Positions 23,931 to 35,754 are shown, counted from the first letter of the stretch. The stretch: 64,000 nt of DNA from Patiria pectinifera (GCA_029964075.1 CM057130.1:3348001-3412000), one strand, 5' to 3'. Numbers and translations: made by a program. Notes: a model not told the origin generated them from the sequence alone.

Positions 23931-26900
23931 ATGGTCACATTATTCGCTCTGTTCTCCCTGGCTTTTCTTGGCTCGGCGAATGGAAACTGGCCCGTTGGTC
24001 ATGATGATTCCTACGAAGGTTTGGTAAGAATTGTGTTTTAATATTTTTAGACCCCCTTTTAGTTGCACTCCCTTTGTCTTTCGGTATTGATTAAAACTAC
24101 AAGAAAACAACCCAGTTAAAAAAAAGTTGGTAAAATTGCTATTTGCCAAACGGTATTGAAACTACCTCAGTAATATTGTTGGTTAATTAATAATTTGGAT
24201 AAAAATTGACAAACTTTTAAGAAGAATTTGCCCAAAACTTGTAGGTATTGGTTTGTTGACCAGCTTTGGGCAACATATGCCTTTGTTTAATCTTTTTTTT
24301 TTGGATTCAACAAGTTCTTTCTCTTTGTCTGCGAAAGTTTTCAACTCCCCAAAAACACACATACTGAAATTTCCTTGGGTAGACATTTCTTTGTTCTCGT
24401 GTAGTAAAGTTTTCGAGTTTGAAAGTGAAGTTTCAAAATGCAAATGCTCTTATTTTAACCAGAATTAATATCCTTGGCTGAAATTCGGACTTAATATCCA
24501 TTTTCTAAAACTCTTCTATTTTTGACCGATCAACCCACCTTGGAAATTCCTAGTTTTTGAGTAAAATCCATATATCTATTTCGTGAAAACCTTGTGGAGA
24601 CGTATTCATCTTTAGAAATTCCCCTGTGGATACGTATACAATTTGTTGTTCCCTATTGTGTGCACGTCTCCAGAGGGCACGGTGTATCAGATCCCACTCA
24701 CACACCCACACACCCCCATGTTTGTTTATGGTATTAATCAAGGATTTTCTATTGTTCCCCTTCCCTTTCTCTTTGTTTATACTCTTTAACTTTTTTGCAA
24801 CAGCTCTCATTGGTTTTGTATACGTTTTCCAACCGAGGAGTCCTCGATTTGGTTCCTGTCCTCAATTCATCGATGATGTTGCTTAGTCCGATTTCTGATA
24901 GAAATGACGTCACAGTTTCTTAAGTCGACTCCGATAGGCTGGCGCACGGGGCTCGCATAAAATTGTGCATGTTAGGATGATCAGACGTTCGACCGTGACT
25001 CTCTGCACACGTGAATATCTAATCCTGAGATTAGGAGGGGGGGGGGGTAACCAGTTTTTGTTAAAAGTTGTCATTTAGATGTTAAATGGATTGTCTCTTA
25101 AATTTCTTTACCTTTCCGTTTATAACAGAAATTTTACGAGATGAATTTGGAATGTAACGACGCGCTATTAGAGTGCGAGCACAGATTCAGCGGCCACTTC
25201 TCCAACAAAGGGCTTCCGTTAACCACCGACCGTAAGAAACTGAGCTTAGTTCTCTGATTTTCTTGAGTAGGTCTAGACAGAGCCGCAACGCGGCACCGAA
25301 AGTTGGATTTCAAAAATTCCATCATACATTTTGTATTTTCTTGTTTTAATTCCTATTTTTGATCCATTTAAGTGTTTACTTTCTTAAAGTTGAGGCACTG
25401 TCCTGAAGACGGTCAGAGAATACTGACCGGAACGTCGAGTTTATACCTCTGGTTTTTTTCCAGAGCCATTCTCTTAGTTGAGAAATTATTCGCACATGGT
25501 GTTTCCGCAAACCTTTCATTATTTATTATCTCCACCATGCAAAGCCTCAAATCTTACTTATTTTTGGTCTGTTAGTTACACTTTTTTTTTGGAGGGGGGT
25601 GTAATTTTTTGTTGATAGGTGGAAAACGTGTGTATTTTTTTTATAATTTAATATTTTTGCTTTTACTGGAAATTCAATACACGTGTTTACAAAAATAATA
25701 AAAGTGCAGTGGAAAGCATTCTTCAGCTGAATCTGAAAATATTTGAATAATATTTTTCCCCTCATAGATATTGCGGGTGTATGGGTGTAGGCACATTTTA
25801 GCTATCCTGCTCCTATTACAAATGTATTTTTGGGGTTTCTTTTTAAACATCTTTTTAACAGATGTGTTGGAATACACTAAGGATCCTTACCAGCTCAAAT
25901 TTGACGCTAAGGTGGCGACTTTAGGCCTGAAGGTTCGCTTCGAACAAGGTAGGCAAATTACTCTTGTTGGGACGCCCAAAAAGCAGGAAAACACTGTTCC
26001 GCGTGTGTTTATGTTTAACAAAAATCCAGCTCAGAATTGTCCAAAACCGATGACACATATTAGAAGAATTAATCCATTATTGATCAATCAACTTAAAAAC
26101 AAACAAACAAACAAACAACCCCCAACAGCCCCAAACAAACCAAGGGCGGATCCAGGGGGGCAAAGGCATGGCCCCCAAAACGAAACCAATTTTTTTTTTT
26201 TATGTGACATCGCAATAAAGGCAGGCAATGAGTACACCACCATCTTTTCCTCAAAAAAAATTGGTTAAAGTGGTCAGAAATTGCCTCAGATCGCACCACA
26301 GAGCATCTAGAATCAAAAATTTGCAAAAATTTTCAGGGCCCCGAACCCCACGTCGTAATTTTTTTGACCCACTTTTTTGGGGCACCAAAATTTTTTTTGG
26401 CCCCCCAAAAAAAAAATTGTGTTCTGGATCCGCCCTTGAAACAAACAAACAACAACTTCGCAACAACAAAGTGTGCTCCCCCCCCCCCCAAAAAAAAGTG
26501 TTCGTCTGACTTTTTTGAAATACACTGTAACTACAGAACCTTGAGGTCAATTTTGAAAATGTTTGATAGTGCAGATACTCCTAGCTTATCCTTGGCCTAA
26601 ACCCATAAGGAGTTTTATTTAATTTCAGTCACGCATCACTGCACAATTGTCAATTGATCACAACAACATTTTTGGACACTGTGACCAAGTTCATTGTCTT
26701 AATGAATTTTAGTGCCGTGTTATTGTAAGTATTGTAAAATCCTACATGTTGTGAAAAAAAGGGATTGGAATCATTTGCCTGGCTATCAGTCATCATGGCA
26801 CGACCTCAGTTGAATGCTCAAGGGCAAATGATTCCAATCCCAAACCACATCAGCCTTTTTTTCACAACACGCGGAATTTCACACAGACGCAACGCAGCAC

Positions 26901-27532
26901 TGAAATGGATTAAGGCAAGGAACTTGGTCACAGTGTCCAAAAATATTGTTGAGATCAATTGACCATTGTACAGGATGTGTAACTGAAATTAAATGAAACT
27001 CCTAGGGGTTCAGGCCAAGCATAAGGAGCACAATCAAACATTGTCAAAACTTCACGGGAAGTTCATGGTTTTGTTTTTATTTCAAAATAGTCACGGACAC
27101 TTTTTGGGGGGGGGGGGACGATACTGTACTGCAAAATACGCTCCTCGTATTTCTTTTGGATAATAGGTCATGGAGCTATTGGGCTACCCGAAAAAAAAGA
27201 GAATACAATTGGCCATGATGGAAAGATTTTAGTAGTTCTGCCTCTGATAAACCTTCTCAAGAGACATCGAACGACCACATTAAAATGTTGTCCGTTTGTC
27301 GGTAGGCGATCCCTCGGAGACATTTCACTTTTGCAGTGAACTTACAGGGGACAAAGCTGTGCCCGTTACCGGCCTGCATCACGGCAGGTGGACCTTGTGT
27401 TTGGAGAACGACTTCTCCGGTCTAACCATTCCGGCCGACTGCACCGCGCCAGTTGCTGTGTCCAAAATCGTGGGCAGGTTCACCGACGACAAGTTGGTAG
27501 GCCAGCAGGTGCTGTACTGCATGCCTTCGTAA
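23931..27532 (+). CDS. Small secreted six-cysteine protein, family unknown
   Basis: Exons 23931-24023, 25129-25231, 25862-25948, 27306-27532 (510 nt, 169 aa). All introns are GT-AG with matching phases (0, 1, 1). Residues 1-17 (MVTLFALFSLAFLGSAN) form a classical signal peptide with likely cleavage after SANG. The mature part has six cysteines: two in LECNDALLEC and four in the last exon (FHFCSEL, WTLCLEN, IPADCTAP, LYCMPS), enough for three disulphides. No further membrane segment is seen. I do not recognise the family. Support for a real gene comes from the splice consistency, the signal peptide and a diverged paralogue at 37762-39792 with the same intron positions and the shared phrase MNLECND. 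Role unknown; an extracellular or haemolymph protein is inference. Intron 3 holds two inverted-repeat elements. Confidence 0.82.
24690..24895. repeat. Dispersed repeat in secreted-gene intron 1
   Basis: Includes GCTCTCATTGGTTTTGTATAC, CGATTTGGTTCCTGTCCTC and CATCGATGATGTTGC. An inverted copy lies at 38895-39080, in intron 2 of the paralogous pseudogene. Because the two copies sit in different introns and opposite orientations, they are separate insertions rather than part of the gene duplication. Confidence 0.65.
25380..25465 (+). ncRNA. Hammerhead-like RNA motif (candidate), secreted-gene intron 2
   Basis: Reads CCTGAAGA, then a 7-bp stem CGGTCAG/CTGACCG around AGAATA, then GAACGTCGAGTTT, then a hairpin CTCTGG-TTTTTTT-CCAGAG. 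CTGANGA-stem-GAA is the hammerhead core layout, but the last core base is C instead of A and helix I/III partners are not clear. A similar layout occurs on the minus strand at 40028-40098. It is probably a remnant of a retroelement or retrozyme; activity is unproven. Confidence 0.35.
26141..26438. mobile_element. hAT-like MITE in secreted-gene intron 3
   Basis: Perfect 15-bp inverted ends CAAGGGCGGATCCAG / CTGGATCCGCCCTTG, bordered on both sides by AAACAAAC (26133-26140 and 26439-26446). Eight-base duplications are typical of hAT elements. The caveat is that the flanks are an (AAAC)n tract, so the match could be chance. The interior is made of long homopolymers with no coding capacity. Confidence 0.7.
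26540..27060. mobile_element. Long foldback element in secreted-gene intron 3
   Basis: Two inverted arms of about 200 bp. Left-arm landmarks TTTTTGGACACTGTGACCAA (26668-26687) and TGTTGTGAAAAAAAGG return inverted as TTGGTCACAGTGTCCAAAAA (26923-26942) and CCTTTTTTTCACAACA. The innermost parts GGATTGGAATCATTTGCC and GGCAAATGATTCCAATCC flank a short loop near 26780-26820. There are many substitutions between arms, so the element is old. The ends are approximate. Confidence 0.8.
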
Positions 27533-27539
27533 TTGCACT

Positions 27540-28900
27540 GATTGTTGCTGTCGAATATGAGCTATACACCATCATTCATTAATGTTATAATTTTGAGGGA
27601 TAGCAAGTGTAATCAAATTTATTAACGATGTACTGTCCGCACAACTTTCGATTTTCGGCCTCAGAAATAGACTTTTTGGGGAATTTTCTGATACAACAGT
27701 TGTTCACTTTTTGAAAGGGACATCGACCGAAAACCAAATCGTTCAGTTCCGGAATAATTACTTTAAATATTGCGAACTACTTGCTGCCCAACTATAGAAG
27801 AATTCAGGCTTAGGTCGTGTCTACATTTTGGCGCAAAAGCAATATAAAATCCTTTCTCCTCAGGTTGCAGACGTCCAAAATAGAACAAGTAGGTTTTTCG
27901 TTTATTGATGAAACATATGAGGTAAAAATTTGAAAGTGAAAAAAGCGATTATTTTCGAAGAGCACAAGCATTCTTTGACGTATTTCAGTTTGGAGACGCT
28001 GACATCTCGCCATGCACATACACACAAAAGATGAACACAGGAGGGCGTTGACCAGAATTAATGATGTCATGAATGAAAGTAGAGATTTGTTTTGGTCGAA
28101 AAGGGTGTTTTAGGGGTCACGTTATTTTTTTACTCTGATTAACAATTTTGGTGTCTCGGAGTGTCTCCGTTTTATCCTAAACATATATTTTATTGACTTT
28201 TTAAATCATATTGTTCATTTATCTAAAAGAATCTTAAGGGTGTAATATTATTATATGAAACACAATGAACTCTTGGATGTGTAATTAAACGATGGAAGAT
28301 GACCATGCCTGATGAAACGTCTTAGAAATAGAGAACAAAAGATTCAATTCCTTGAATAACATCTTTTAATTGTTGTAGAGGTAACTCAGAATTTTTGAGT
28401 ACATTATCTTTTATCACCAAGTTTAAATTTTGTTCAACTTTGGTTTGAACTTACATGCCCTTCCATACTTTTTGGAATAAAATCCAAGAATATATGTAGA
28501 GAAATGCAAAACATTTGCATTTTTGGAATAGTTACAAAATTGTAAGATAATTTTTGGGAAGTAAAGGGATTGATGACCAATTAAAAATATCCACATCAAA
28601 ATGGACGATGAAGCACTAAACTTCACAGAATGTGTGAAAAAAAATTATCACGATCTTTATGAGGAAGCCTTGGCGATTTGTTTTCAAACAGTGGGCAATA
28701 GCAAAATCTATTGATTACCAAACCACAGCTCAATGACAATAAAAAGGGTTCACAAAAGTGTTTAGCAAGCAACCCCTAAACTGCCCAATTAAATGAAACT
28801 GTATTCCAATGCTTTGTTCTCAGCGGTTTTATTTCAAAAATTTAACAATAAACATTTTCTTACAACTCTATGCTCTCAATGGATGTCATACAAAGTTTTT
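27540..28900. other. Intergenic DNA after the secreted-protein gene
   Basis: Probably begins with the 3' UTR; the phrase ATAATTTTGAGGGATAGCAAGTGTAA (in pieces at 27588-27613) matters because it recurs at the broken end of the paralogue. A degenerate CCTGATGAAACGTC at about 28309 resembles the hammerhead-like repeats. No gene seen. Confidence 0.5.
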
Positions 28901-28950
28901 TCTACATGTACAGTATATATATATATACCAAATGTGTAGTCTGCCCCAGG

Positions 28951-29105
28951 CCAATTAACAATTGTTGACTGTTGTGATGAGGGATATGACGTTGTTAATA
29001 CCAGAGGGGTGCTTAGCACCCGAGGCGAAGCTATGTGCCCAGAGGGGGTTAAAAAACGGCTTATCCAACATCACAGCAGTCGACAATTGTTTGATAATAT
29101 CGTGC
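28951..29105. repeat. Inverted repeat, arms about 35 bp
   Basis: CAATTGTTGACTGTTGTGATG (around 28960-28980) returns inverted as CATCACAGCAGTCGACAATTG (around 29070-29090) around a GC-richer centre containing GGGTGCTTAGCACCC. It is probably a MITE fragment. Confidence 0.55.
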
Positions 29106-29439
29106 CAATGACTCAAAAAGATAAACGGTTGTTACTTACTGTGAAGGAAATAAATTAAATAACTGCGATGTAATTTTGATAACTGAAGGATTTGATGTTC
29201 TGCCGGACATGAGACTGAGCGTTTGACGTTGCAGTTCTCATTGCGCAAAGCTATAACACGTCGGCATAAGCTATAACGCATCGCCCTCAGTGTGTTTTGT
29301 CCAGACACGTGGCCGTCCTAAACCAATGAAATTACAGTATCCAAGCACACGATATGACAATAATGATTTTCTGGCCCGTGTTTATCCAATTGCAATAACA
29401 ATTTTTCTTTTCTTCTGACTTTAAATTCAAACTCAATCA

Positions 29440-29625
29440 ATGGTTACTACCGAACTAATGCCAGGATATGTACCAAGTTACACCTCACAAGTTGGAGATG
29501 GGAAAGTTTGGGTAAAGTATATTGCCCAAGGACAACACAAGGTCACCAACTGGATTCGAACCCCTAACCCTCACTTGCAGATTCACCAAATGTTAGTCAC
29601 TAGGCTGGCAATGACTCTCAAAGTG
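29440..29625 (-). mobile_element. tRNA-derived SINE downstream of NUP37
   Basis: Contains GGGTAAAGTATATTGCCCAA, then GGACAACACAAGG and a box-B-like GGATTCGAACCCC, followed by TAGTCACTAGGCTGG, which in reverse resembles a box A. It sits just beyond the NUP37 stop codon, so it may lie in that gene's 3' UTR. Confidence 0.55.
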
Positions 29626-29697
29626 TACTGCAGACAAAGGCTAAGCCAACATTATGCATAAAATCCAATCCTCTGCACTGTAACATTGACGTAAGTT

Positions 29698-32600
29698 TTA
29701 TGCTTCCGTGATCCAGACGTGGATTTTTCTGTCCCCTCCTACCGCACAGACGGGCAGGAATGCATGCCAAGTCAGACCACCAAGAACTGGTACTTCGCTG
29801 CTTACAGGGACCTGGGAATAACAACGCAGAAAGTGAAATACAGTCCATTCATGTGTTTTTCTTGACTGCCTAGAGTAGGTTTGAAGGAGGACTATGGTTG
29901 ACCACAATTCAACTTATTTCATTCAAAGGCAGGATAGTTGGTTTACTCTAGTCCAGTACATGTATTTGGAACTGGAGCCCAGGCCATGGTTCTATTGCTG
30001 CTTACTTACAGTGGTGCGCACCGTAATGCACAACAGAAAGCCATGATGATAAACAAGTTTGGTGATGATGTATTGACCAGTGTTTGCCAAGAGGCATTCG
30101 CAGGTTGCTATAAGTCAGGCATGCAACTGGGAAATCACCAAAAAAAGAGGAAATTCACATTTTTCCCAGACTTTGTACAGTGTTTTTCTATTTTCAATGG
30201 CACACATGGGAAGTAAAAAAAGAGGAAATCAGCTGATCCGAGGAAAAGTTGCATGCCTTATTAATGTGCAGGTGTAAGTTACAGTGTGAATTTACCACTA
30301 CTTGCTCCTAGTTGACAACAAAAAATCCTGGGAATATGAAATGTGATCATCATAAAATGAGTCGTTTGTTGACCCTGGTCAATTTCTTTTTTTTACAGAT
30401 TTGAAAAGAGCACAATCTCAGCATTACTGCTGTGAAAACCGCATGCTTACACCTTCTTTAGTTCAAAAATTATGGAAGTCGGAACACCAAGAGATGTGAT
30501 AAAGTGATATGATGAAGTGGCCCTATTTGACCTGAATTTCCAAATGAAAATTCCTGACAAATGACTCATTTAGCCTGATCGCATCACATGTGTGTATCCA
30601 TTAAAATGTACTCAGGAAAAATTACTCAGATAATCGTACCAGTACTCACACTGATTGAAATAAATTGCTTGTATTTGTGCCAGTACGTATGCCACAGTAC
30701 TGACACTCATTCCCAGGGAAAAGTAAGTGTATTTGACAAAACCACTGAAACTCAGAAAACAAGATTCAATTTTTGACTAAAAATGACCTACCTGATGGTG
30801 ACCCATGTGGAAAACCTTCACTTGGTTGCCAGGGCGACCTGTCGTTGCAAATAGATTCTCGCTGATGCGCGACCAGCGAAATTGTTGCGTTCCTTCCGTG
30901 TGGGCTTGCTGACTTTCTTCGGCACGACTGGAGGGTCATGTCAGTGGAAAAAGGGTGGAAAGGAACGCTGAAAACTACACAAGGTTAACACCAAAAATGC
31001 TAGAATATTCCTCTATTTCAATGCTCCAATTTAGCTTAATGTCTCCTACACAGAACTGAAGAGGGCGCTCTGTGGTCTTGCAATGAGGGTGAAGAGGGAG
31101 ACATTTTTCACTGGTTTACGCATACTCTTCATACCATTAAACGTGGGCGTGCATACCAGGGAAGGCAGGATTGAAGTGAGAAAGGTTGGTTCTCTCTCCC
31201 TGGGTTATAGTTTAGACATTAAGTAGATAGGGAGGCAGGAACCAGTCATGAAGTAAAAGTACTTACTTCACTGGTTTCCATGCCTATAATTACCTGTTGA
31301 GTTTAAGAATTACTGCATACCAGGGAAGAGCACGGCATGGACAGCAATGGGCAAGATGGAGCAAGGACTACAGTTAGCCATTATTCAACAAACTTCACTT
31401 GAACACAAGACGGTTGGATTACTCTAGACGACTTTTTGGAACCAAAGCTCGTGGCAGTGTTCCATCGCTGGTTACTAATAGATGCACGCATCATAACGCA
31501 TAACAGGGAGCCAATGAATTTCGTGATGACATTTTGACCACTATTTGACAGGTGTTTGCACATTGATAATATCCGGTCCGTTACTGTGACGTCAGTTCAT
31601 TTTAACCCTAACTACACATCCTAATTTACTAGGAACCATACTCATTCTGGCAAATTCCAACACCCACATAGGAAATTGTACACAAACACTGTTGGACTTA
31701 GTTTCTGGAGGTATGCCAACCCCAGTGTAAAAGACATCAGTTTAGGGGTACTGTACCTATCCCAACAGATTTAAACAAAATCTGCTGTTGAACTTTGATG
31801 GGTTGAGTTCGGTTAGGGTTAAACCACGCCCACAGGCCATTAAGTAGCATTGGAACCATTGGAACTTGAAGTTAACGCAACTTGAGTGTTTATCCAATGG
31901 GCGCTAGTATTCAGTGGTGCGCGCGTGGTATGACGTTTTTACTAAGGAACCAGATAGCACAGGGAATAAGTTACGTCATCAACCACTAGTCCACATTTTC
32001 ACCGCTGAGGGATACTCGTGCACAGAGCCTGTGTCCAAATTTAATAAGCTTCCTATTTGAAAATGACGGTCTTAGTTTTCACCAACCTGGACCTTGTGAT
32101 GTCCCAAACCATCCACTCCCCCTCCACGGCAGCGCCAACCCTGGTTGGATCGCAAGGGCACCAATCAGCAGACTTCAACATCACATGACCAGCATCAAGG
32201 GACATGATTGGCTGCTGATTTAGGAGATCGTAGAAGCGAATGGTCCCTCGCTTTTCAGCGACCATCAGCTGTGTTTGGAAACGAAGACAAAAGCAAGACA
32301 TCTTTGGTAAATTAATTGAATCAGATTTTAACATACCATCACAGATAATCAATCATCAAGCAAATTGTTTCGGTTTTATTAATACATATCAACATTTGAC
32401 GATTACCTTCATGGGATCTTGGCTGTTCCAACAAGCGGACATGCCAGCTGCCTTCAGTGAGAAGCAAGCCTTCTGCACACCGTCTAGTCCCCAGACTCGG
32501 CATGTGTGATCGTCACTGACGCTGGCAATGAGCTGGCCCTCGGTGGGCTCAAAGGCGAGGGCGTTGATGTAGTCTAGATGGCCGTCCATTAACTGCACAA

Positions 32601-35600
32601 ATTTAAGACAGGGATGAAAATAAGACACGAAGAAGCCTGCAAATGTGTATTGTTTTGCTTTCTAATACATTTTGTAAGTTTGAAGACTTTGTTGTAGAAT
32701 CGTTGTTTGAAGGATAGATTAATACCAGCTATAATAAAATATGGGAACCTTCCCCCCGAAATTGAAAAGTTTTTAAAAAGTTGTTTTTAAGTTTTCAACC
32801 ATTAATGTATTTCCTTAAAAAATGTTTAACTTTCGAACTTAATTACTGACCAAAGAAACTGACTTTGGCTTCAGTCAACTTCTTTGTTCAATTTTATAAT
32901 TATTATATGTTATGCATCACGTCAGTTTTCTCTTCGTGGTTCATTTCATATTTTTTTGGAATTTGTTGACTACAACACAGCTTTATAAAATATTTTTGTG
33001 CACCCTGTTACCATACCTCCATAACATCCTGTTCCTTCATATCCGAGGTAAAAAGCCGGATCTTGTGATCTGCTCCAGCTGTGCAAAACCTGCGTGGACA
33101 AGAAACAAAAACTAAGTATATAACTACTTGAATCAGCTAAAATCCTAGCCTTTCGCCAAGGCCATCCTGGCTTAGAGCTGCGATAACTGCGAGCGACTGG
33201 AGCAAAGACTAATTCAGTACGCACGAGTGGCGAAGCCACAAGGTTTTTTTTCTAACTTGATTTGGTTGAATTATTCATATTTTTATGCAAATACACAGAG
33301 TGCTGTAAGGTTAACCAATCACAATGCAGATTTTGCCTAGTTGCGTCCATTTGTGAAAGAAGAATGAGTAATGGAAAACATAAGGGCAATAACTATAAGT
33401 TCAGATAAAAAAAAGTTCATACAATCAAAAATCAACTCTTTTAGCGTAGCAAAAATCGAGATTTTAAGGAAAAACATAAGAAATTCTTGACAAGTTGGAA
33501 AAGGCCTCGTGGTTTCGCCACTCATGGTGGTCTCCTGCTCCAGTCGCTCCGTGGCTTCGCCGCTTTGTCTAATGCCGGCAAGTTAAGCCACGACGGCCTT
33601 GGCGAAAGGCTACTAAAATCCGGACTCAAAGTTGTGCATCATTGAAATGAGTAAAAATATTGATGAAAATTTATCATATGGCAGGCAAGTTATTACTTGC
33701 AAGATATTTAATGTGTCCGTAGAATTTAAATGTGCAGTGGTCTCAGTGGCATAACCAAGTTCGGAGCAGGAAGAAAGGAGGGGGGGGGGCATGTGCTCAC
33801 CCCACCCCCCTTTAGTCAGCCATTGTGTTGTCTAACTAATATATGGTACCACAATGTCATCTGCAAATTACATTAAAGAAGGGAATCTTTCATGCATGAC
33901 ATTCTACCTTTGCAGTTTACAGATCTATGTGCAATAAGAAGTGGCTACATATTTGTAAGAAAAACAATTTCTTGAAAAAAGGAAACTCTAGAACACGAAT
34001 ATTGCTTTCCACAGTCCTGCATACCTGACACATCTTGGAAGTATTTCCAGGGATGTTTCTGGACTCCAACTGATGGCAACAACTTGAGTGTCATGATGGA
34101 AATCTCTGAGGTGCTGGTAGTCAGATCCCGCAACAGTTTTATCTTCTTCCTGGAGTTTATAGGAATATTAGCCAAGTCTTCTTATTTAAATTCTCACTTG
34201 GTCTGACTGAAGTGGGAAAGACTTGGTATCTTATTTGATGATATACCACCAAAGAAAAATATCTTTATCACCACTCACACCAGACTTTTGATTGTTCAAC
34301 ATTCAATGTACCCCTAGAACTATGGGTTCTGTTGTTAAATTAGGCCAAATAAAAAAACAAAAACATGTCTAGCGTCCCCACCCACTTTTTTTTTTTTTTT
34401 TTTTAACCGAAAAAATAAGAAATTTTAAACAGTGAAATCATTTTGGCCATTGCATCTAGCCCATATAAAGCTGGTATGTCATTTCCTGAGTACAATTGAC
34501 GGCCATTTAAAAAATAAGCTGGCGGCCATCTTGAAAAATAGCCGGGTTGGGCGGCCATTCTGGAACACAAAAAAAGGGCCTCCTGCTTTCTTTTTTTTCT
34601 CAAAAAGGCAGGACGCTAAACATGTTTTTTTTTTTACTTGGCCTTAGACACCCACACTGATTTTAAATATAAGCAAATGAAATAAATGTATGATGAATGA
34701 CACTCTCCAATTTTGACTGAGAGCATAAAAAAATGAATTAATGAATGTACAGGTAAACAGTGAGTAAAATGGCTAAATATGCTAACACATTAACACAAGT
34801 TTGAATCTTCCTTTTGAATGATATTGTTTTTCATAGTTGTATAAATTTGTGTCTAGTACTAGTAGTAACAAATTAAATTTTACTCACATAAACAGAAAGA
34901 AAGTAGTATCCTAACACTAACACACTACTTTTTTTGGGGGGGGGGGGGTGTTCAAAGTCCTTGGAAAATGAACCATTTCAGAGTACAAGCTTTCTTTAAA
35001 AGGCAAGATTACCATATGCGAAGTTCACTAATTTTCCTCTGCATTGACTAACAAGCCCCCAGATAGCAATTTCATGTCATCAAAGTCAATTTGAGCAGTG
35101 AGAAAATACAAGCATTTTCTTAGAAAACACTTAGAATTTTTCAGTCCACTCTCATAGGGTTTGTACACAGAGTGTTGAGTGAACTTCGTATATGGAAATC
35201 TTTCCCAATGAATAATTGAAGTTAGTGATGAAAAATGAAAAAAGTTTTGATTGCAGTCCTATACATTCTTACATTAAAATAACATTAGGGAAAGATTCCC
35301 ATATCTGGCCATCACTTTTCACCCTGTGCACCATACACAGTATCCCAAATTTTCGGACTACCTGTGCACAAACCCTATGGGACTAGTCTGAAAATTTCTA
35401 AGTGTTTTCTCAGTAAAACCTCAAAATTTGTCCGTGCTATTTAGTGCTAGTGCTAATTTTGATTTTTTAGGACATAGACCTAGGCCTAGGGCCTAAACAA
35501 CTTTTTAACGGCTGACAATGGCTGACATGGCTGATACAGTGATAGGTTAAGGGAAAAATTACTGATGGCCAGATTTGGGAATCTTTTCAAAATGCCCCTA

Positions 35601-35754
35601 GTCCTACCTGGAATCTACAGGATCCGATGCTGACCCGTAACTGACCACCAAACGCAATTAGCTGGGATGCCGCCTCGAATGGACAGAACTCGACGCATGT
35701 CACAACGTCTTTGCACGGAAAATCGAATGAGTTTCCTTTCGCATTTTCAACCAT
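29698..35754 (-). CDS. NUP37: Nucleoporin Nup37 (WD40 propeller)
   Basis: Seven exons on the minus strand: 35608-35754, 34025-34149, 33017-33089, 32407-32592, 32087-32268, 30792-30927, 29698-29811. They total 963 nt (320 aa plus stop) with every phase consistent and all junctions GT-AG. The product begins MVENAKGNSFDF and shows WD-repeat blocks: ISWSPETSLEILPR; RFCTAGADHKIRLFTSDM; GHLDYINALAFEP with IASVSDDHTCRVWGLDG; GTIRFYDLLNQQP; EGEWMVWDITRSS; and FRWSRISENLFATTG. It ends in GGDRKIHVWITEA. These match vertebrate NUP37 (about 326 aa) block for block. Known role: peripheral subunit of the Nup107-160 Y complex, needed for nuclear pore assembly and kinetochore localisation. The exon 5 donor could be 5 nt earlier in the same phase; I chose the longer form because it keeps DITRSS. 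Intron 1 has a large inverted-repeat block and a Harbinger-like element, and intron 2 a foldback element. Confidence 0.95.
29925..30115. repeat. Dispersed repeat in NUP37 intron 6, copy 1
   Basis: Shares with 31385-31565, in the same orientation, the order TTGGNTTACTCTAG, TTTGGAAC, GTTCNATTGCTG, a GCGCACCGTAATGCACAACAG-like segment and a TGATGA-TTGACC segment. Divergence is high. Family unknown. Confidence 0.55.
30340..30590. mobile_element. TIR MITE in NUP37 intron 6 (copy 1 of pair)
   Basis: Reverse-oriented relative of 55515-55764. It shares AATGAGTCGTTTGTTGACC, TTGAAAAGAGCACAATCTCA, GAAAACCGCATGC, CACCAAGAGATGTGAT and the right end GATCGCATCACAT. Ends are less intact than in the other copy. 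Confidence 0.75.
31385..31565. repeat. Dispersed repeat in NUP37 intron 5, copy 2
   Basis: Counterpart of 29925-30115: TTGGATTACTCTAG, TTTTGGAACC, GTTCCATCGCTGGTTACT, GCACGCATCATAACGCATAAC and GATGACATTTTGACC appear in the same order. The rest of the intron (about 31000-32080) shows no other clear feature. Confidence 0.55.
33146..33612. mobile_element. TIR element with 9-bp target duplication, NUP37 intron 2
   Basis: Inverted ends TAGCCTTTCGCCAAGGCC (33146-33163) and GGCCTTGGCGAAAGGCTA (33595-33612), bordered by the direct repeat CTAAAATCC (33137-33145 and 33613-33621). A second inverted pair, GCGAGCGACTGGAGCA / TGCTCCAGTCGCTCCG, lies inside. A nine-base duplication fits Mutator-like elements, but the family is inference. 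No transposase is encoded. Confidence 0.85.
34343..34643. mobile_element. PIF/Harbinger-like MITE B
   Basis: Begins GGCCAAATAAAAAAACAAAA and ends with the inverse of GGCCAAGTAAAAAAAAAA. It is flanked by TTA (34340-34342 and 34644-34646). Subterminal ACATGTCTAGCGTCC pairs with GGACGCTAAACATGT. It lies in NUP37 intron 1. The interior has several GGCCATCTTG-like repeats but no coding capacity. Confidence 0.82.
34975..35600. repeat. Compound inverted-repeat block in NUP37 intron 1
   Basis: Several inverted pairs are nested: TTAGAAAACACTTAGAATTTT (35119-35139) with AAAATTTCTAAGTGTTTTCT (35391-35410); CTCATAGGGTTTGTACACAG with CTGTGCACAAACCCTATGGG; GAAATCTTTCCCAATG (about 35196-35211) with TTAGGGAAAGATTCCC (about 35286-35301); and CATATGCGAAGTTCACT with AGTGAACTTCGTATATGG. 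It looks like two foldback elements, one within the other. Boundaries are approximate. Confidence 0.6.
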
